The notes: generated from the sequence alone by a model not told the origin. Shown: positions 15,601 to 23,603, numbered from the stretch's first letter. The stretch: 26,340 bases of DNA from JAQBDA01 sp041301185 (GCA_041301185.1 JBFYSV010000080.1:1-26340); one strand, 5' to 3'. A program made the numbers and translations.

Positions 15601-17229
15601 CACCCGCCCGTTGCGCATTCGCTCAACCTGGAGCAGGCATTCTGACTCGGGGCGCTGGCCGATGGCAAAGATCACCACATCAGCGGGGATGACCGTCTCC
15701 GTCTCAGGGTGCTCATCGAATACAGGTCTGCCTTCCTGAAACCCATGGAAGTCCACGTTAACGGTGCGTACTCCGATCACCTGGTCGCCCTGGCTGGTGA
15801 CTTCTTTGAAGGTGCGGGCCGGGAAAACCTGAATGCCTTCTTCTTCGGCTTCGATCACCTCCCAATCGTGGGCGGGCATCTGCTCACGCCCTTCCAGGCA
15901 GGTCATGCCAACCCATGATGCACCCAGGCGGATAGCGGTCATGGCCGCGTCGATGGCGACATTGCCGCCCCCCAGGACAAGCACCCGTTTGCCCTTGATC
16001 TGGGATGCGGGGTTCTTCTCGCCTGCCATGAGTGAACCGCCGTCCATCCCCAGGCTAATCTGGCGTAAGAACTCGGTCGCCAGGAGCACGCCGGGCAGGT
16101 CCTTGCCCGGGATGGGCAGCTTAATCCCGCCATGAGCGCCAATGGCAACGAATACGGCGTCGAACTCCTCTAGCAAGGCTTCTACGTTATCGACCCGGTG
16201 GTCCAGCTTCAGGTCTACCCCTTGTTCCAGGATAGCATCGATTTCGCGCTGCACGCTCTCGGGCGGCAGGCGATGAGCCGGAACGCCCACGCGCATCATC
16301 CCACCTGGAACGGGCAGGGCCTCGAAAACGGTCACCTGGCAGCCCTGGCGAGCCAGGTCTTGGGCGCAGGTCAAGCCTCCCGGGCCGGAACCCACCACGG
16401 CAACGCGTTTGCCGCCCAGCGAGCCGTTCCCGCCGGATGCCTGCCGTGCGGCAATGCTCTCCAGGATCGTAGCCCGTTCTTCAGAATGCTCCCAGGCCCA
16501 ATCGGCGACAAACCGTTTGATGGCCATGATATTCACCGGCGAGTCCAGTTGTGCCCGGTTGCAGGCATCCTCGCAACGGTGATTACATACCCGCCCGCAG
16601 ATGGATGGGAAGGGGTTATCCTCCAGAATGGTGCGGTAGGCATCCGCAAAGCGCCCCTCTGCCACCAGGGCTATGTAACCCTGGGCGCGCTGGTGAATAG
16701 GGCAGGCATCCCGGCAGGGAGCTACGCCTTGTTTTTCAATTGAGTAGGCATTGGGAATGGCCTGGGGATAGAGCTTGTAAATGGCCTTGCGCTGCGAGAG
16801 CCCGCCATTGAACCGGTCTGGCAAGACGACCGGGCACGCTGCGGCGCAATCACCGCAGCCGGTGCATTTAGATAGATCGACAAAGCGCGGGTGTCGGCGG
16901 ATGGTGACGGTGAAATCTCCCGGCTTGCCAGAAATCGCATCCAAATCGGCACCAGTCAGCAGCTCGATATTTAAGTGCCGCCCGACTTCCACCAGCTTGG
17001 GAGACATGATACACATGGCGCAATCATTCGTCGGGAAGGTCTTGTCCAACTGTGCCATTGTCCCGCCAATTGCCGGCGATCGGTCCATCAAGTAGACCTT
17101 GATGCCGGCCTCTGCCAGGTCTAGCGCGGCTTGCATCCCGGCAATGCCTGCGCCGACCACCAGTGCTGCCCCGCGAGGGCTTTTTGTGTTTGTATCCCTG
17201 TTTTCTTGAGAAGGCATAGTGTCGCTCAC
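12646..17229 (-). CDS. hdrA: Giant HdrA-GltD-HdrA fusion flavoprotein, 1527 residues
   Basis: One uninterrupted frame with three FAD folds. Residues 22-160 start an HdrA unit (GAGIAGMQAA 26-35, Cys70/Cys73, ferredoxin Cys122/125/128/132). A GltD/NfnB-type pyridine-nucleotide oxidoreductase is inserted at about 165-590: its N-terminal Fe-S cysteines are 172, 176, 211, 215, 219 and 223, FAD fold near 277, NAD(P) fold GGGNVAIDAA 420-429. HdrA resumes with CLHCGICSECNQCVYVC (659-675) and Cys758, 777, 781, 782. A second HdrA follows: CHCGINIG 977-984, FAD fold 1112-1140, Cys1277/1281/1282, ferredoxins at 1462-1472 and 1493-1503. Likely role: NAD(P)H-linked electron bifurcation or confurcation with HdrBC and MvhD. 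The start may be GTG at 17229 (overlapping hdrB by four bases) or ATG at 17217; neither has a strong ribosome-binding site. Confidence 0.93.
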   Translation of the reverse strand: MSDTMPSQENRDTNTKSPRGAALVVGAGIAGMQAALDLAEAGIKVYLMDRSPAIGGTMAQLDKTFPTNDCAMCIMSPKLVEVGRHLNIELLTGADLDAISGKPGDFTVTIRRHPRFVDLSKCTGCGDCAAACPVVLPDRFNGGLSQRKAIYKLYPQAIPNAYSIEKQGVAPCRDACPIHQRAQGYIALVAEGRFADAYRTILEDNPFPSICGRVCNHRCEDACNRAQLDSPVNIMAIKRFVADWAWEHSEERATILESIAARQASGGNGSLGGKRVAVVGSGPGGLTCAQDLARQGCQVTVFEALPVPGGMMRVGVPAHRLPPESVQREIDAILEQGVDLKLDHRVDNVEALLEEFDAVFVAIGAHGGIKLPIPGKDLPGVLLATEFLRQISLGMDGGSLMAGEKNPASQIKGKRVLVLGGGNVAIDAAMTAIRLGASWVGMTCLEGREQMPAHDWEVIEAEEEGIQVFPARTFKEVTSQGDQVIGVRTVNVDFHGFQEGRPVFDEHPETETVIPADVVIFAIGQRPESECLLQVERMRNGRVIVDVDTLATNIPGIYSGGDAVTGTSFIVNAIAAGHQAARSITSYLGQKVVVLGLIQEPGAAQPVVHLDSDEVYSRVNSFAPRAEMPKRTPQERIADFAEIAACLTEEQARAEAARCLHCGICSECNQCVYVCRADAIVHADVEQVTELNVGAVVLTPGLEPMPGDIRPEYGYGHYPNVVTSLEFERMLSASGPFAGILKRPSDSAHPRKIAWIQCVGSRDCTTGREGDPRGGYCSSVCCMYATKEAIIAKEHDPRVEPTIFYIDIRSFGKGFEPYIDRAKQEHGVRYIRCMVSSVKEVPGSRNLRLSYVMYEGENGAHPVIREEEFDLVVLSVGLQPSKETRALAQRLGLSLNEYGFVASDAYAPSHTSLPGVYAAGAFTEPKDIPESVIEASCAASQVSALLAGGRSTLTRTPEYPPERDVTEEPERVGVFICHCGINIGSVVDVPQVVEYAKKLPGVVYAEQNLYTCSQDTQEKIRQKIEQEGLNRVVVASCTPRTHEPLFQDTLRQAGLNPHLFEMANIREQDSWVHKGHPEVATRKAKQLAAMAVAKARKLHALSHSTFNVDRRALVIGGGLAGMTAALSISQQGFEVFLIERQPELGGNLRHIFTATRPGEDPQRLLQDAISAVTADPRIQVFTQSEVSEVKGYKGQYRSTIMQADGSQIELGHGAIVVTTGAQGLQTSEYLYGQHKRVLTQRDLEARLVDPNFAQALAGQTVVMIQCVGSRDEAHPYCSRVCCTQALKNSLQIKRYAPSAQVVVLYRDLRSYGFREYLYRQARQAGVIFLEYDPQSKPVVAPRQDGSLDVQLEIQPEGRQVSLPASWVVLSTGIEPEPGNTAFAQILKVPVNETGFFLEAHVKLRPVDFAADGIFLAGLAHSPRAIEETIAQAQAAAVRVVALLSKPVLEATPIVATVNPKLCAACGLCVEICPYGARVLEPGMEHAEVIEVLCQGCGACVAACPNKASQLRGFEFIQIFDMLEAASA

Positions 17230-18080
17230 TCTACAGCAAGTCCCACGGCTTTCACCAATGGGCGTGGGTCAATCAGGTGTTTAGGCCACCATTGACTGGC
17301 CTGGGGTAAGCCCAGCGCCAGGCCGATCAATTCTGTAATGTAAAAGGCTGGCATTTTGGGGTCTTTGGTCTGGCGCATCTCCAGGTTGACCTGGCATAAA
17401 GGACAGGCGGTTACCAGGGCATCTGCACCTGCCTCCCGGGCGCGTTCAGCCAGGCGACCGACCAGGTTTTGGACGACATCCGCGCGGCTGAGGGATAAAC
17501 CTGCTCCGCAACAATCCGTCGCATTCGACCAGGGCTTTACTTCTGCCCCCAGCGCCTGCAATAGCTCGCCCATCACCTTGGGGTGGTCAGGATCATCGAA
17601 CTGGGTTACCTCGGGTGGTCGCAACAGCAGGCAGCCATAATAAGCCACAACTTTCAATCCGATTAGAGGCTGTTTTACCCTGGCAGCGATCGAATCAACG
17701 CCATAATCCTCGTAAAGCACTGCCAGGACAGGCCGCACGGCGACCTCCCCGGTATAATGAAAACCCACGATTGCTTCTACGTGAGTGCGAATATCTGGGT
17801 CTTGGCGCAGTGTATAGTCAGCTGATTTTAAGCGGTTGAAGCAGGCGGCACACGGCGTAACCAGGTCGAGGCCAGTTTCCTGAGCCAGCGCCAGGTTGCG
17901 GGCAGGCAAAGCCAATGATAGGGTGTGGTTAAAAGCATGGGCAGATGAAGCCCCGCAGCAGTTCCATCCATCCAGCTCGACAAGGCTCATATCTAACGCG
18001 TCAAAAACCGCCCGGGTAGAAAGCCCATACTCGAGTCCAGTGGAGTGCGAACTGCAACCTGGATAAAACGAATAAGCCAT
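17226..18080 (-). CDS. hdrB: HdrB, non-cubane Fe-S catalytic subunit
   Basis: A 284-residue HdrB with both CCG domains complete. The first has Cys9 (PGCS), Cys41-Cys42 (NCCGAS) and CAAC (77, 80). The second has Cys150 (YYGCLLLRP), Cys190-Cys191 (DCCGAG) and CPLC (226, 229). In characterised HdrB each set holds a non-cubane 4Fe-4S cluster that reduces a heterodisulfide. In bacteria the physiological disulfide or partner is generally unknown. The gene lies between hdrC (four bases upstream) and the HdrA fusion (four-base overlap), the compact hdrCBA arrangement of a functional HdrABC complex. AGGAG is seven bases before the ATG. No residue loss is visible, so it is the best candidate here for a true disulfide reductase. 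Confidence 0.95.
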   Translation of the reverse strand: MAYSFYPGCSSHSTGLEYGLSTRAVFDALDMSLVELDGWNCCGASSAHAFNHTLSLALPARNLALAQETGLDLVTPCAACFNRLKSADYTLRQDPDIRTHVEAIVGFHYTGEVAVRPVLAVLYEDYGVDSIAARVKQPLIGLKVVAYYGCLLLRPPEVTQFDDPDHPKVMGELLQALGAEVKPWSNATDCCGAGLSLSRADVVQNLVGRLAERAREAGADALVTACPLCQVNLEMRQTKDPKMPAFYITELIGLALGLPQASQWWPKHLIDPRPLVKAVGLAVE

Positions 18081-18084
18081 AGAA

Positions 18085-18657
18085 TTACTCCTGGAATGCC
18101 TTGTCGACAGGCTTTGGCTCAGGTTGATCGTCTGCTAGGCACTTCTGAAAGATATCCCGTACATCCGAAGCGGCTCCGGACCGCTGAGGTAATACTGGCA
18201 CTTTACCGCGCAGGAATAGACCCACCCCGGCTCCAACATCATTCATCAGTGGGGTCTTAGACAGGACTTTAAACAGCCCCAGCGTGAATGCCTCATGGGA
18301 GCGTCCCAATCGCTGGACAACACCAATGAAAAGCCGGTGAAAGAGGAGTGCATCTCGTTCACCGGCCGTGTATCCTTCTCGTAATGCAATCTGCCGCAGG
18401 GCATCCATGACGGCAGCAATGTCAATATCATTTGGACATCGTGTCGCACAGGTGTAGCACCCCACACATAACCAGATGTCTCTGCTCGAGAGCACTGCCT
18501 CCTGCTGGTTGAGTGCCACCATGCGCAGCAACTGGTCGGGACCGTAGTCCATAGCTTCAACCACAGGGCAGCCTGCTGTGCATTTACGGCAATGATAGCA
18601 TAGCTGGATGTTCTCTCCTGCCAAACACTTGGTTTCAGACATCAGGTCAGTCAACAT
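18085..18657 (-). CDS. hdrC: HdrC, dicluster ferredoxin subunit
   Basis: A 190-residue HdrC that relays electrons from HdrA to HdrB. It has CYHCRKCTAGCP (20-31) and CVGCYTCATRCP (64-75), followed by a largely helical C-terminal region (LFHRLFIGVVQRLGR) typical of cytosolic HdrC. No membrane segments of HdrE type are present. The longer frame to 18759 is rejected, because AAAGGA at 18664-18669 lies six bases before the ATG at 18657 and the extra residues would overlap the histidine kinase gene. With this start, the gene begins eleven bases after the kinase stop, so signalling and Hdr genes are probably co-transcribed. Confidence 0.92.
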   Translation of the reverse strand: MLTDLMSETKCLAGENIQLCYHCRKCTAGCPVVEAMDYGPDQLLRMVALNQQEAVLSSRDIWLCVGCYTCATRCPNDIDIAAVMDALRQIALREGYTAGERDALLFHRLFIGVVQRLGRSHEAFTLGLFKVLSKTPLMNDVGAGVGLFLRGKVPVLPQRSGAASDVRDIFQKCLADDQPEPKPVDKAFQE

Positions 18658-18663
18658 AAGCGA

Positions 18664-18669
18664 TCCTTT
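18664..18669 (-). promoter_or_regulatory. Shine-Dalgarno that fixes the hdrC start, overlapping the kinase stop
   Basis: AAAGGA lies six bases before the ATG at 18657 and overlaps the TAA of the histidine kinase gene (18668-18670). This supports the shorter HdrC and suggests translational coupling. Confidence 0.65.
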
Positions 18670-20647
18670 ATACATTGGAGGAATGTACCGATCCGGTCTT
18701 GCTCTCCGGCTCGGGGTTTTCCAGGGGGAAGGTAATCTTGAATTGAGATCCTTTATCAAGCTCGCTCTGGACAGTCAATAGCCCGCCGAAGCGATTCAAC
18801 AGGTCTTTGACAATCGTCAAGCCCAAGCCGGTGCCTTCCCTCTCCATGGATTTTGCATTGGGGGCGCGGAAGAATTCCTCAAACAGGTGTACCATGGCAT
18901 CTGGTGGAATGCCGATGCCGGTATCTTCCACCATGACTGTGGCGTCGCCATTTGTGCTGGAAAGAGCGACAGTTACCTGGCCTCCCGCAGGGGTGTATTT
19001 GATTGCGTTGGAGACCAGGTTATTGAAGATACGATCCAGCCCATCTGGGGTTGCCATCACCAGGGTATTGCCACAATCGGCTTTATCACACCAATTCAGG
19101 GTGACTCCTTTATCGTTGGCTGGGACTTCGAAGCGTTTGATGACTCGCGCTATTGCTTCTTCTAGGGATACTGGCTCGCTCTGTTGATGTACCTTCAGCT
19201 CGGTTTTCCCTTCAGCCAGGTCGAGCAGGTCGTCGATCAGGGTTTGCAAGAAATCTACCCGGCGCGAGGCGCGGCTGAGGATATCCATTTGTTGCTCGGT
19301 GACTTTGCCTGCGTAACCGTCAACGATATTGCGCAACAGGCTGCGTGTGACGCTGACCGGGGAACGCAGCTCGTGGGTAACCATGCGCACAAACTGGCTC
19401 TTGACTGCGTCCAATTCCTCGATCGCCTGGTAAGCCAGAGCGTTTTCGATAGCGATGCTTCCCTGGGCGGCGATTGCTGCCAGAAAAGCCTCATCATCCG
19501 GAGCAAAACGTGCCGGCTCAATGGCGTATGCCCGAAGGATGCCCAAAGGCCCGCTTTTACCCAGCAGCGGGGCGGACAACATCGATTGGATACCTTCCTG
19601 GCGGGCTTCTTCGGGGTATTGGAGCTTTGGGCTGTTAGGCGCGTCGGGGATATTGACCAGTTTGCCGGCGAGCACTTCCCGCGCCAGCGGGTTGGCTTCC
19701 ACTTCTACCGGTCCTTTGTTTAGGTAGGCAGGAGATAGTCCGTACACAGCCGCTGGATCGAGTTTTTGACCGGTCTTATCGAGCAAGCGGATAGAACAGG
19801 CGCGCACCCCCATAGCTTCTACGGTGCTCCTTACCAGCCGATCCAGAACCTGAGGCAATTCGAGCGTAGACCCGACCAGACGGGCGCCCTCGTTGAGCGC
19901 CTGCAGCCTGACGGTTGCAATTTGCAGGCTCTTTGTCAGTCGGACAATTTCTTCCTCTCGCTGCCTCAGCCTCTCATGGATAGAGGTAGTCAGGTATGCC
20001 GCCATCAGAGCGGTGCTGGTGAAGAAGAAGAGCACCGAGATGACGTATACCCCGTTTTGGTAGAGAGGTGTATCCAGCAGGCCGCTAATTGACTGGTGAG
20101 GCAGAATACCCGTGTATTCCAGCAAGGCGGAAGCCGAAACCAGCCCGATTGCCAGAAGGGCGAACGTGTACGCGATGCGCCGAGGAAAAAAGATGGAGGC
20201 GATTATGATGTGGAAGAAGAAGAACATGATCGCCGGGCTCTCGATGCCTCCAGAGAAGTGGATCAGCAGAGTCATGGCTACCCAATCCATTCCTACTTGC
20301 CATTTCGCCAGCGACATGTATTTCTCTGCCCGGGCATCTTTCCCCGCCTGCGTGCCTTCTTGCGCTAACCTGCGCTCCTGGAAAAAGAAAACCGCGTTGT
20401 ACGCCAGGATTAAAGCCCCGATAGCATATAACTGGAGTGCAGGGGCGCTCAGGTCGAATACATTTCCTATCACCCAGGTTGCCAGGAGAACGCCGATTCC
20501 GGCAATCCAGCGGATCCGAATCAGCCAGCCAAAGCTGGCAACCAGTTCGGCTTCAACCAGATTGCGGTCGTAGGTCAGTCCAGGCGTTCCCCTGGTAAGG
20601 CCGTTTTCATCTAGGTCAAAACTCTTTGGCGCGGGGGCTTGCATCAT
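18668..20647 (-). CDS. Membrane sensor histidine kinase with GAF domain
   Basis: A 659-residue sensor kinase. The N-terminal part has about six hydrophobic helices between residues 42 and 222 with very short loops, so it is an integral membrane sensor without a large external domain. A coiled linker (223-250) leads to a GAF domain (about 255-405), then HisKA with THELRSP (phospho-acceptor His425), and HATPase with N-box NNLVSNAIKY (542-551), G1 DTGIGIP (575-581), F-box EEFFRA (590-595) and GTGLGL (605-610). All catalytic boxes are intact. Its ATG overlaps the receiver gene stop by four bases (ATGA), so the two are a pair. Position between the hydrogenase and Hdr genes suggests a redox- or energy-related signal, but the ligand is unknown. 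Confidence 0.92.
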   Translation of the reverse strand: MMQAPAPKSFDLDENGLTRGTPGLTYDRNLVEAELVASFGWLIRIRWIAGIGVLLATWVIGNVFDLSAPALQLYAIGALILAYNAVFFFQERRLAQEGTQAGKDARAEKYMSLAKWQVGMDWVAMTLLIHFSGGIESPAIMFFFFHIIIASIFFPRRIAYTFALLAIGLVSASALLEYTGILPHQSISGLLDTPLYQNGVYVISVLFFFTSTALMAAYLTTSIHERLRQREEEIVRLTKSLQIATVRLQALNEGARLVGSTLELPQVLDRLVRSTVEAMGVRACSIRLLDKTGQKLDPAAVYGLSPAYLNKGPVEVEANPLAREVLAGKLVNIPDAPNSPKLQYPEEARQEGIQSMLSAPLLGKSGPLGILRAYAIEPARFAPDDEAFLAAIAAQGSIAIENALAYQAIEELDAVKSQFVRMVTHELRSPVSVTRSLLRNIVDGYAGKVTEQQMDILSRASRRVDFLQTLIDDLLDLAEGKTELKVHQQSEPVSLEEAIARVIKRFEVPANDKGVTLNWCDKADCGNTLVMATPDGLDRIFNNLVSNAIKYTPAGGQVTVALSSTNGDATVMVEDTGIGIPPDAMVHLFEEFFRAPNAKSMEREGTGLGLTIVKDLLNRFGGLLTVQSELDKGSQFKITFPLENPEPESKTGSVHSSNV

Positions 20648-21057
20648 TCTCCCAGCAGTTCGCGTACTTTGCTCAGCAATACGTCTGGCTCGACCGGTTT
20701 TTCCAGAAAAGTTTGTACCGGCAAGTAGTCCTCATCCGGCGCGAAGCGTAATGGCGTGGTGGTATGGATTGCGGTCAGCATGATGATGGGGGTATTGCGA
20801 TACTCGCTCATCTCAGATTGGGGATCGGCGCTGTGCAGCTCCAGGGCAAACTGGAAGCCAGCCGTGGTCGTGTCCATCATCACATCCAGGATGATCAGAT
20901 CCGGACTCACATCCCTGACTGCAATCTTGCCAGCGCTAAGGCTATCTGCTTCGGAAATCGCGTAACCGGCGGATTCCAACGGCAGGCGCAAAGCCAGCCG
21001 TAAATCGGGATCATCGTCGATCAAAAGGATCCGTTTGGGGTTTGTGTTTTTTTCCAT
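20644..21057 (-). CDS. Stand-alone response regulator receiver domain
   Basis: A 137-residue single receiver domain. The acidic pocket is at Asp14-Asp16, the phospho-acceptor is Asp58 (LIILDVMMD), and the conserved Thr95 and Lys120 (LEKP) are present. An insertion of roughly ten to fifteen residues lies between the phosphorylation site and Thr95 (HSADPQSEMSEYRN). There is no DNA-binding or enzymatic output domain, so it must act by protein contact or in a phosphorelay. GGGAG precedes the ATG by four bases. The start overlaps the end of the hydrogenase protease gene by 37 bases, and the stop overlaps the kinase start, giving tight coupling on both sides. Confidence 0.9.
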   Translation of the reverse strand: MEKNTNPKRILLIDDDPDLRLALRLPLESAGYAISEADSLSAGKIAVRDVSPDLIILDVMMDTTTAGFQFALELHSADPQSEMSEYRNTPIIMLTAIHTTTPLRFAPDEDYLPVQTFLEKPVEPDVLLSKVRELLGE

Positions 21058-21506
21058 AATTCTCCCAGAATATGCTTTATAAGGGGGGGCATTGCCTGCC
21101 TGACCGCCGGGCTAAGTTTATCACCGGGCTGGATACAGGCAGGCTCTACACCGTAGAGAACGATTTCATCCGGCAACAAACCCAAAGTTTGCGCCAGTGA
21201 CAGGCTTTCCGCCAGGCCGGGCTCATGCAGCGAGCGCACCTGGTCGCTGGCAACCAATTGGATTTCATCTTTTTCCAGGCGGCGCCATGTGCCGGGTTCC
21301 TCGCCCATGCAGACGGCGTCGATCAAGATCACCCGCTGCCAGCCCTGGAGGAAGTTAACCAGACCCCATCCGGGGGTGCCAAGCTCCTCTATCTGTACGC
21401 CAGCGGGTAGCGCCTCTTCTGCCAGCAGTTGGGCTGCGCAAGCCCCCAAACCGTCATCACATTGCAGCGGGTTGCCAATCCCAATCACCAGAGTCCTGGG
21501 TTCCAT
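21021..21506 (-). CDS. [NiFe] hydrogenase maturation protease
   Basis: A 161-residue HycI/HybD/HoxW-family endopeptidase (M52). It removes the C-terminal tail of the hydrogenase large subunit after nickel insertion. It starts with the typical VIGIGNPLQCDDGLG (7-21). Likely metal ligands are an Asp at 17/18 (Glu in E. coli HybD), Asp63 and His94. It directly follows the large-subunit gene, whose C-terminus ends in a short tail that would be its substrate. No hypA-F genes are in the window, so the other maturation factors must be elsewhere. The ribosome-binding site is weak. The gene's end overlaps the receiver gene by 37 bases. Confidence 0.92.
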   Translation of the reverse strand: MEPRTLVIGIGNPLQCDDGLGACAAQLLAEEALPAGVQIEELGTPGWGLVNFLQGWQRVILIDAVCMGEEPGTWRRLEKDEIQLVASDQVRSLHEPGLAESLSLAQTLGLLPDEIVLYGVEPACIQPGDKLSPAVRQAMPPLIKHILGELWKKTQTPNGSF

Positions 21507-21529
21507 GCCTGTATCTTATTATCTGCCGT

Positions 21530-22816
21530 TTACTTGGTTACAAGCTTGGCAACATGCACCGAGCAAGATATGCAAGGGTCGTATGCTCGCACCATCATTT
21601 CAAGATCCAGCCGCATGCCATCCACCGGTTTGTCCATGATCTGCGGTACCAGTACCCGCATGTCCGCTTCCAGGTTGGCGATGTTTTGGTTGGTGGGGAT
21701 TATGCAGTTTGCCCCGGTGATATTGCCGTCTTCGCCGATCCAGTAGTGATGGAAGAGAATGCCGCGCGGCACATCGCACGACCCTACTCCTTCCCCAGAT
21801 TGGCGGGTCGGCGCAACCGGTTCTTCGGGCGTAACCCCTTTCTCAAGTAACTGGTCAACAATCAAGATGGCATCTTCGATGCAGTGGGTAATTTCAACTA
21901 CCTGGGCACCTGAGTTTAGATAAGTATTGGTGACCTTTGGTTTCATACCTAACGCAGCCGCAGCAGCTTTTGCACGCGGGTGGAGCTGGTCGTAGTTGTT
22001 GTTGAAACGCGCCAGCGCGCCGACCATGTAAGATTCACGTTGGAAGCGGGTGAATTTAGCTGTTGAATGAGGCACCATGTACTCGTTGGTTACCTCCCGG
22101 TAGCTTTCGATGGGCAGCTTCATGCCGTCGCTACTCTTGATCTCCCCGTCGATGAAAGCGTACTCATCCGGTTTAGTGAGCGAGATATACTCGGTGTCCC
22201 GCTCGAACTGAGGCCAGGGCAGCGATGCAAAAAGCTCTACCGTGGCATCTACATCTGCTCGAGCCGCCTCCAACCGCTGGCGCAAGCTCTCGAGCTCAGC
22301 GCGCTTTGGGAAGTGGGTAAAACCACCAACGGTCATCGCAATCGGGTGGGTGTGCCGCCCGGTAACGATAGCGCACATATCCCCAGACAGTTTCTTCATG
22401 CGCAAGGCGCGTAACACCACTTCGGGGTGGCTTGAAGCCAGCGGGATAACGCTGCCTACACCCAGGAAGTCCGGCGCGACTAACATGTAGACGTGAAGAA
22501 TATGGCTGTCCAGGATCTCTCCATGGAAAGACAGCTTGCGCAGCAACACCGTTTGCTGGCTGGGCTCAATGCCGAGCGCTTTTTCGCTGGCTCGCAGCGA
22601 GGTGGTCGCATGACCGGTGGCGCAAATGCCGCAGATGCGGCTGGTGATGTGGGAAGCCTCTGTGTACGGGCGACCGAGCAGCATGGCTTCGAAAAAGCGG
22701 GGTGTCTCTACGACATCGAAGCGGCATTCTTTGAGCTGGCTATTAGCAACTTCCACGACAATATTGCCGTGACCTTCAACGCGCGTGACGTGATGAACAT
22801 CGATTCTTTTGCTCAT
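21530..22816 (-). CDS. hydA: [NiFe] hydrogenase large subunit, group 3b-type
   Basis: A 428-residue catalytic subunit that oxidises or forms H2. Nickel ligands are in RICGICATGH (Cys62, Cys65) and DPCISCSVH (Cys415, Cys418). Cleavage after His421 would remove a seven-residue tail, VAKLVTK. The N-terminal VTRVEGHGN is typical of the superfamily. The order beta, gamma, small, large matches the hydBGDA operon of archaeal sulfhydrogenases (group 3b, NADP-linked, cytosolic), and I assign the group mainly from that context. The symbol follows that naming, not the [FeFe] enzyme. It is encoded eight bases after the small subunit, with AGGAGG eleven bases before the ATG. No selenocysteine is needed. 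Confidence 0.95.
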   Translation of the reverse strand: MSKRIDVHHVTRVEGHGNIVVEVANSQLKECRFDVVETPRFFEAMLLGRPYTEASHITSRICGICATGHATTSLRASEKALGIEPSQQTVLLRKLSFHGEILDSHILHVYMLVAPDFLGVGSVIPLASSHPEVVLRALRMKKLSGDMCAIVTGRHTHPIAMTVGGFTHFPKRAELESLRQRLEAARADVDATVELFASLPWPQFERDTEYISLTKPDEYAFIDGEIKSSDGMKLPIESYREVTNEYMVPHSTAKFTRFQRESYMVGALARFNNNYDQLHPRAKAAAAALGMKPKVTNTYLNSGAQVVEITHCIEDAILIVDQLLEKGVTPEEPVAPTRQSGEGVGSCDVPRGILFHHYWIGEDGNITGANCIIPTNQNIANLEADMRVLVPQIMDKPVDGMRLDLEMMVRAYDPCISCSVHVAKLVTK

Positions 22817-22823
22817 AATGGTT

Positions 22824-23603
22824 CTAGCCTCCTGTGGCCTTCTCAGCTTGCATCAGCTTCTCGCGCACCTGGTAAGCGGTGAACATGGTGTATATTGATG
22901 TGATTTCTTCTACGCTCATGCCATGCTCGGCTAACACATTACGCATTGAGGAGTCGTTGGGGTCGGTGATGAAGCCACGGCAGGCCTCGCAAGATTGTCC
23001 GTAGGTGGGGCAGATCGCTCCACAACCTGCTCGGGTTACTGGTCCCAGGCATACTTTGTTGAGAGTGAACAGGCAAGCGTTCTCCTTAAGCTTGCACTCA
23101 ACACATAGCGGGTAATCTGGGATCGGAGGCTTTTTGCCCAGCAATAGGGCTTTCACACTATTGATAAACTCGGTGCGGTCAATTGGGCAGCCCGGAATGG
23201 CAAAGTCCACCGGGATGACGGCATCGATGGGGCGTGCATCGTAGGTCTCGTACCAATCTGCCTTCTCCCCATAGACATACTGGCGCACATCCTGCAGCGG
23301 GTGCAAGCTCTTTAGCGCATTGACCCCGCCCAGGTGAGCGCAGGTACCCAGCGCAACCACAATTGCAGCTTGTTGGCGGATTTGCTTAAGGCGCTCTTCA
23401 TCGCTTTGGCGCGTACACGATCCCTCGACAAACGCGACCAGGTAATCCTCGCCTTTCTCGGTCATCGCCTCGCGAAACTGGACAATATCAACCACTTCCA
23501 GTAACTCGGGGTGATCTTGCAGGGAATCTACTACTGTAAGCTGGCAGCCTTCACAACTGGTAAAGTCAAAGAAAGCGATTTTTGGTTTATGATTCTGGCT
23601 CAT
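22824..23603 (-). CDS. hydD: [NiFe] hydrogenase small subunit, group 3b-type
   Basis: A 259-residue Fe-S subunit that conducts electrons away from the Ni-Fe site. The proximal cluster region is SCEGC (Cys17, Cys20) with GTCAH (Cys88) and PGCPID (Cys139). Further cysteines at 167, 170, 177, 185, 194, 198, 205 and 208 fit two more clusters. There is no twin-arginine signal peptide and no C-terminal membrane helix, so the enzyme is cytosolic. The start overlaps the gamma-subunit stop by four bases, with a strong GGAGG just upstream inside that gene. It is the expected partner of the large subunit that follows. Confidence 0.94.
   Translation of the reverse strand: MSQNHKPKIAFFDFTSCEGCQLTVVDSLQDHPELLEVVDIVQFREAMTEKGEDYLVAFVEGSCTRQSDEERLKQIRQQAAIVVALGTCAHLGGVNALKSLHPLQDVRQYVYGEKADWYETYDARPIDAVIPVDFAIPGCPIDRTEFINSVKALLLGKKPPIPDYPLCVECKLKENACLFTLNKVCLGPVTRAGCGAICPTYGQSCEACRGFITDPNDSSMRNVLAEHGMSVEEITSIYTMFTAYQVREKLMQAEKATGG

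Noticed and set aside
16198..16743. Open frame of 181 codons on the plus strand
   Set aside because: Antisense to the GltD part of the fusion, and no recognisable product.
18658..18759. Longer N-terminus for HdrC
   Set aside because: The extra residues overlap the kinase gene, resemble no HdrC, and a good ribosome-binding site supports the start at 18657.
21530..22816. Selenocysteine hydrogenase or an in-frame TGA in an HdrA gene
   Set aside because: All nickel ligands and HdrA cluster positions I checked are encoded as Cys, and the frames are uninterrupted.
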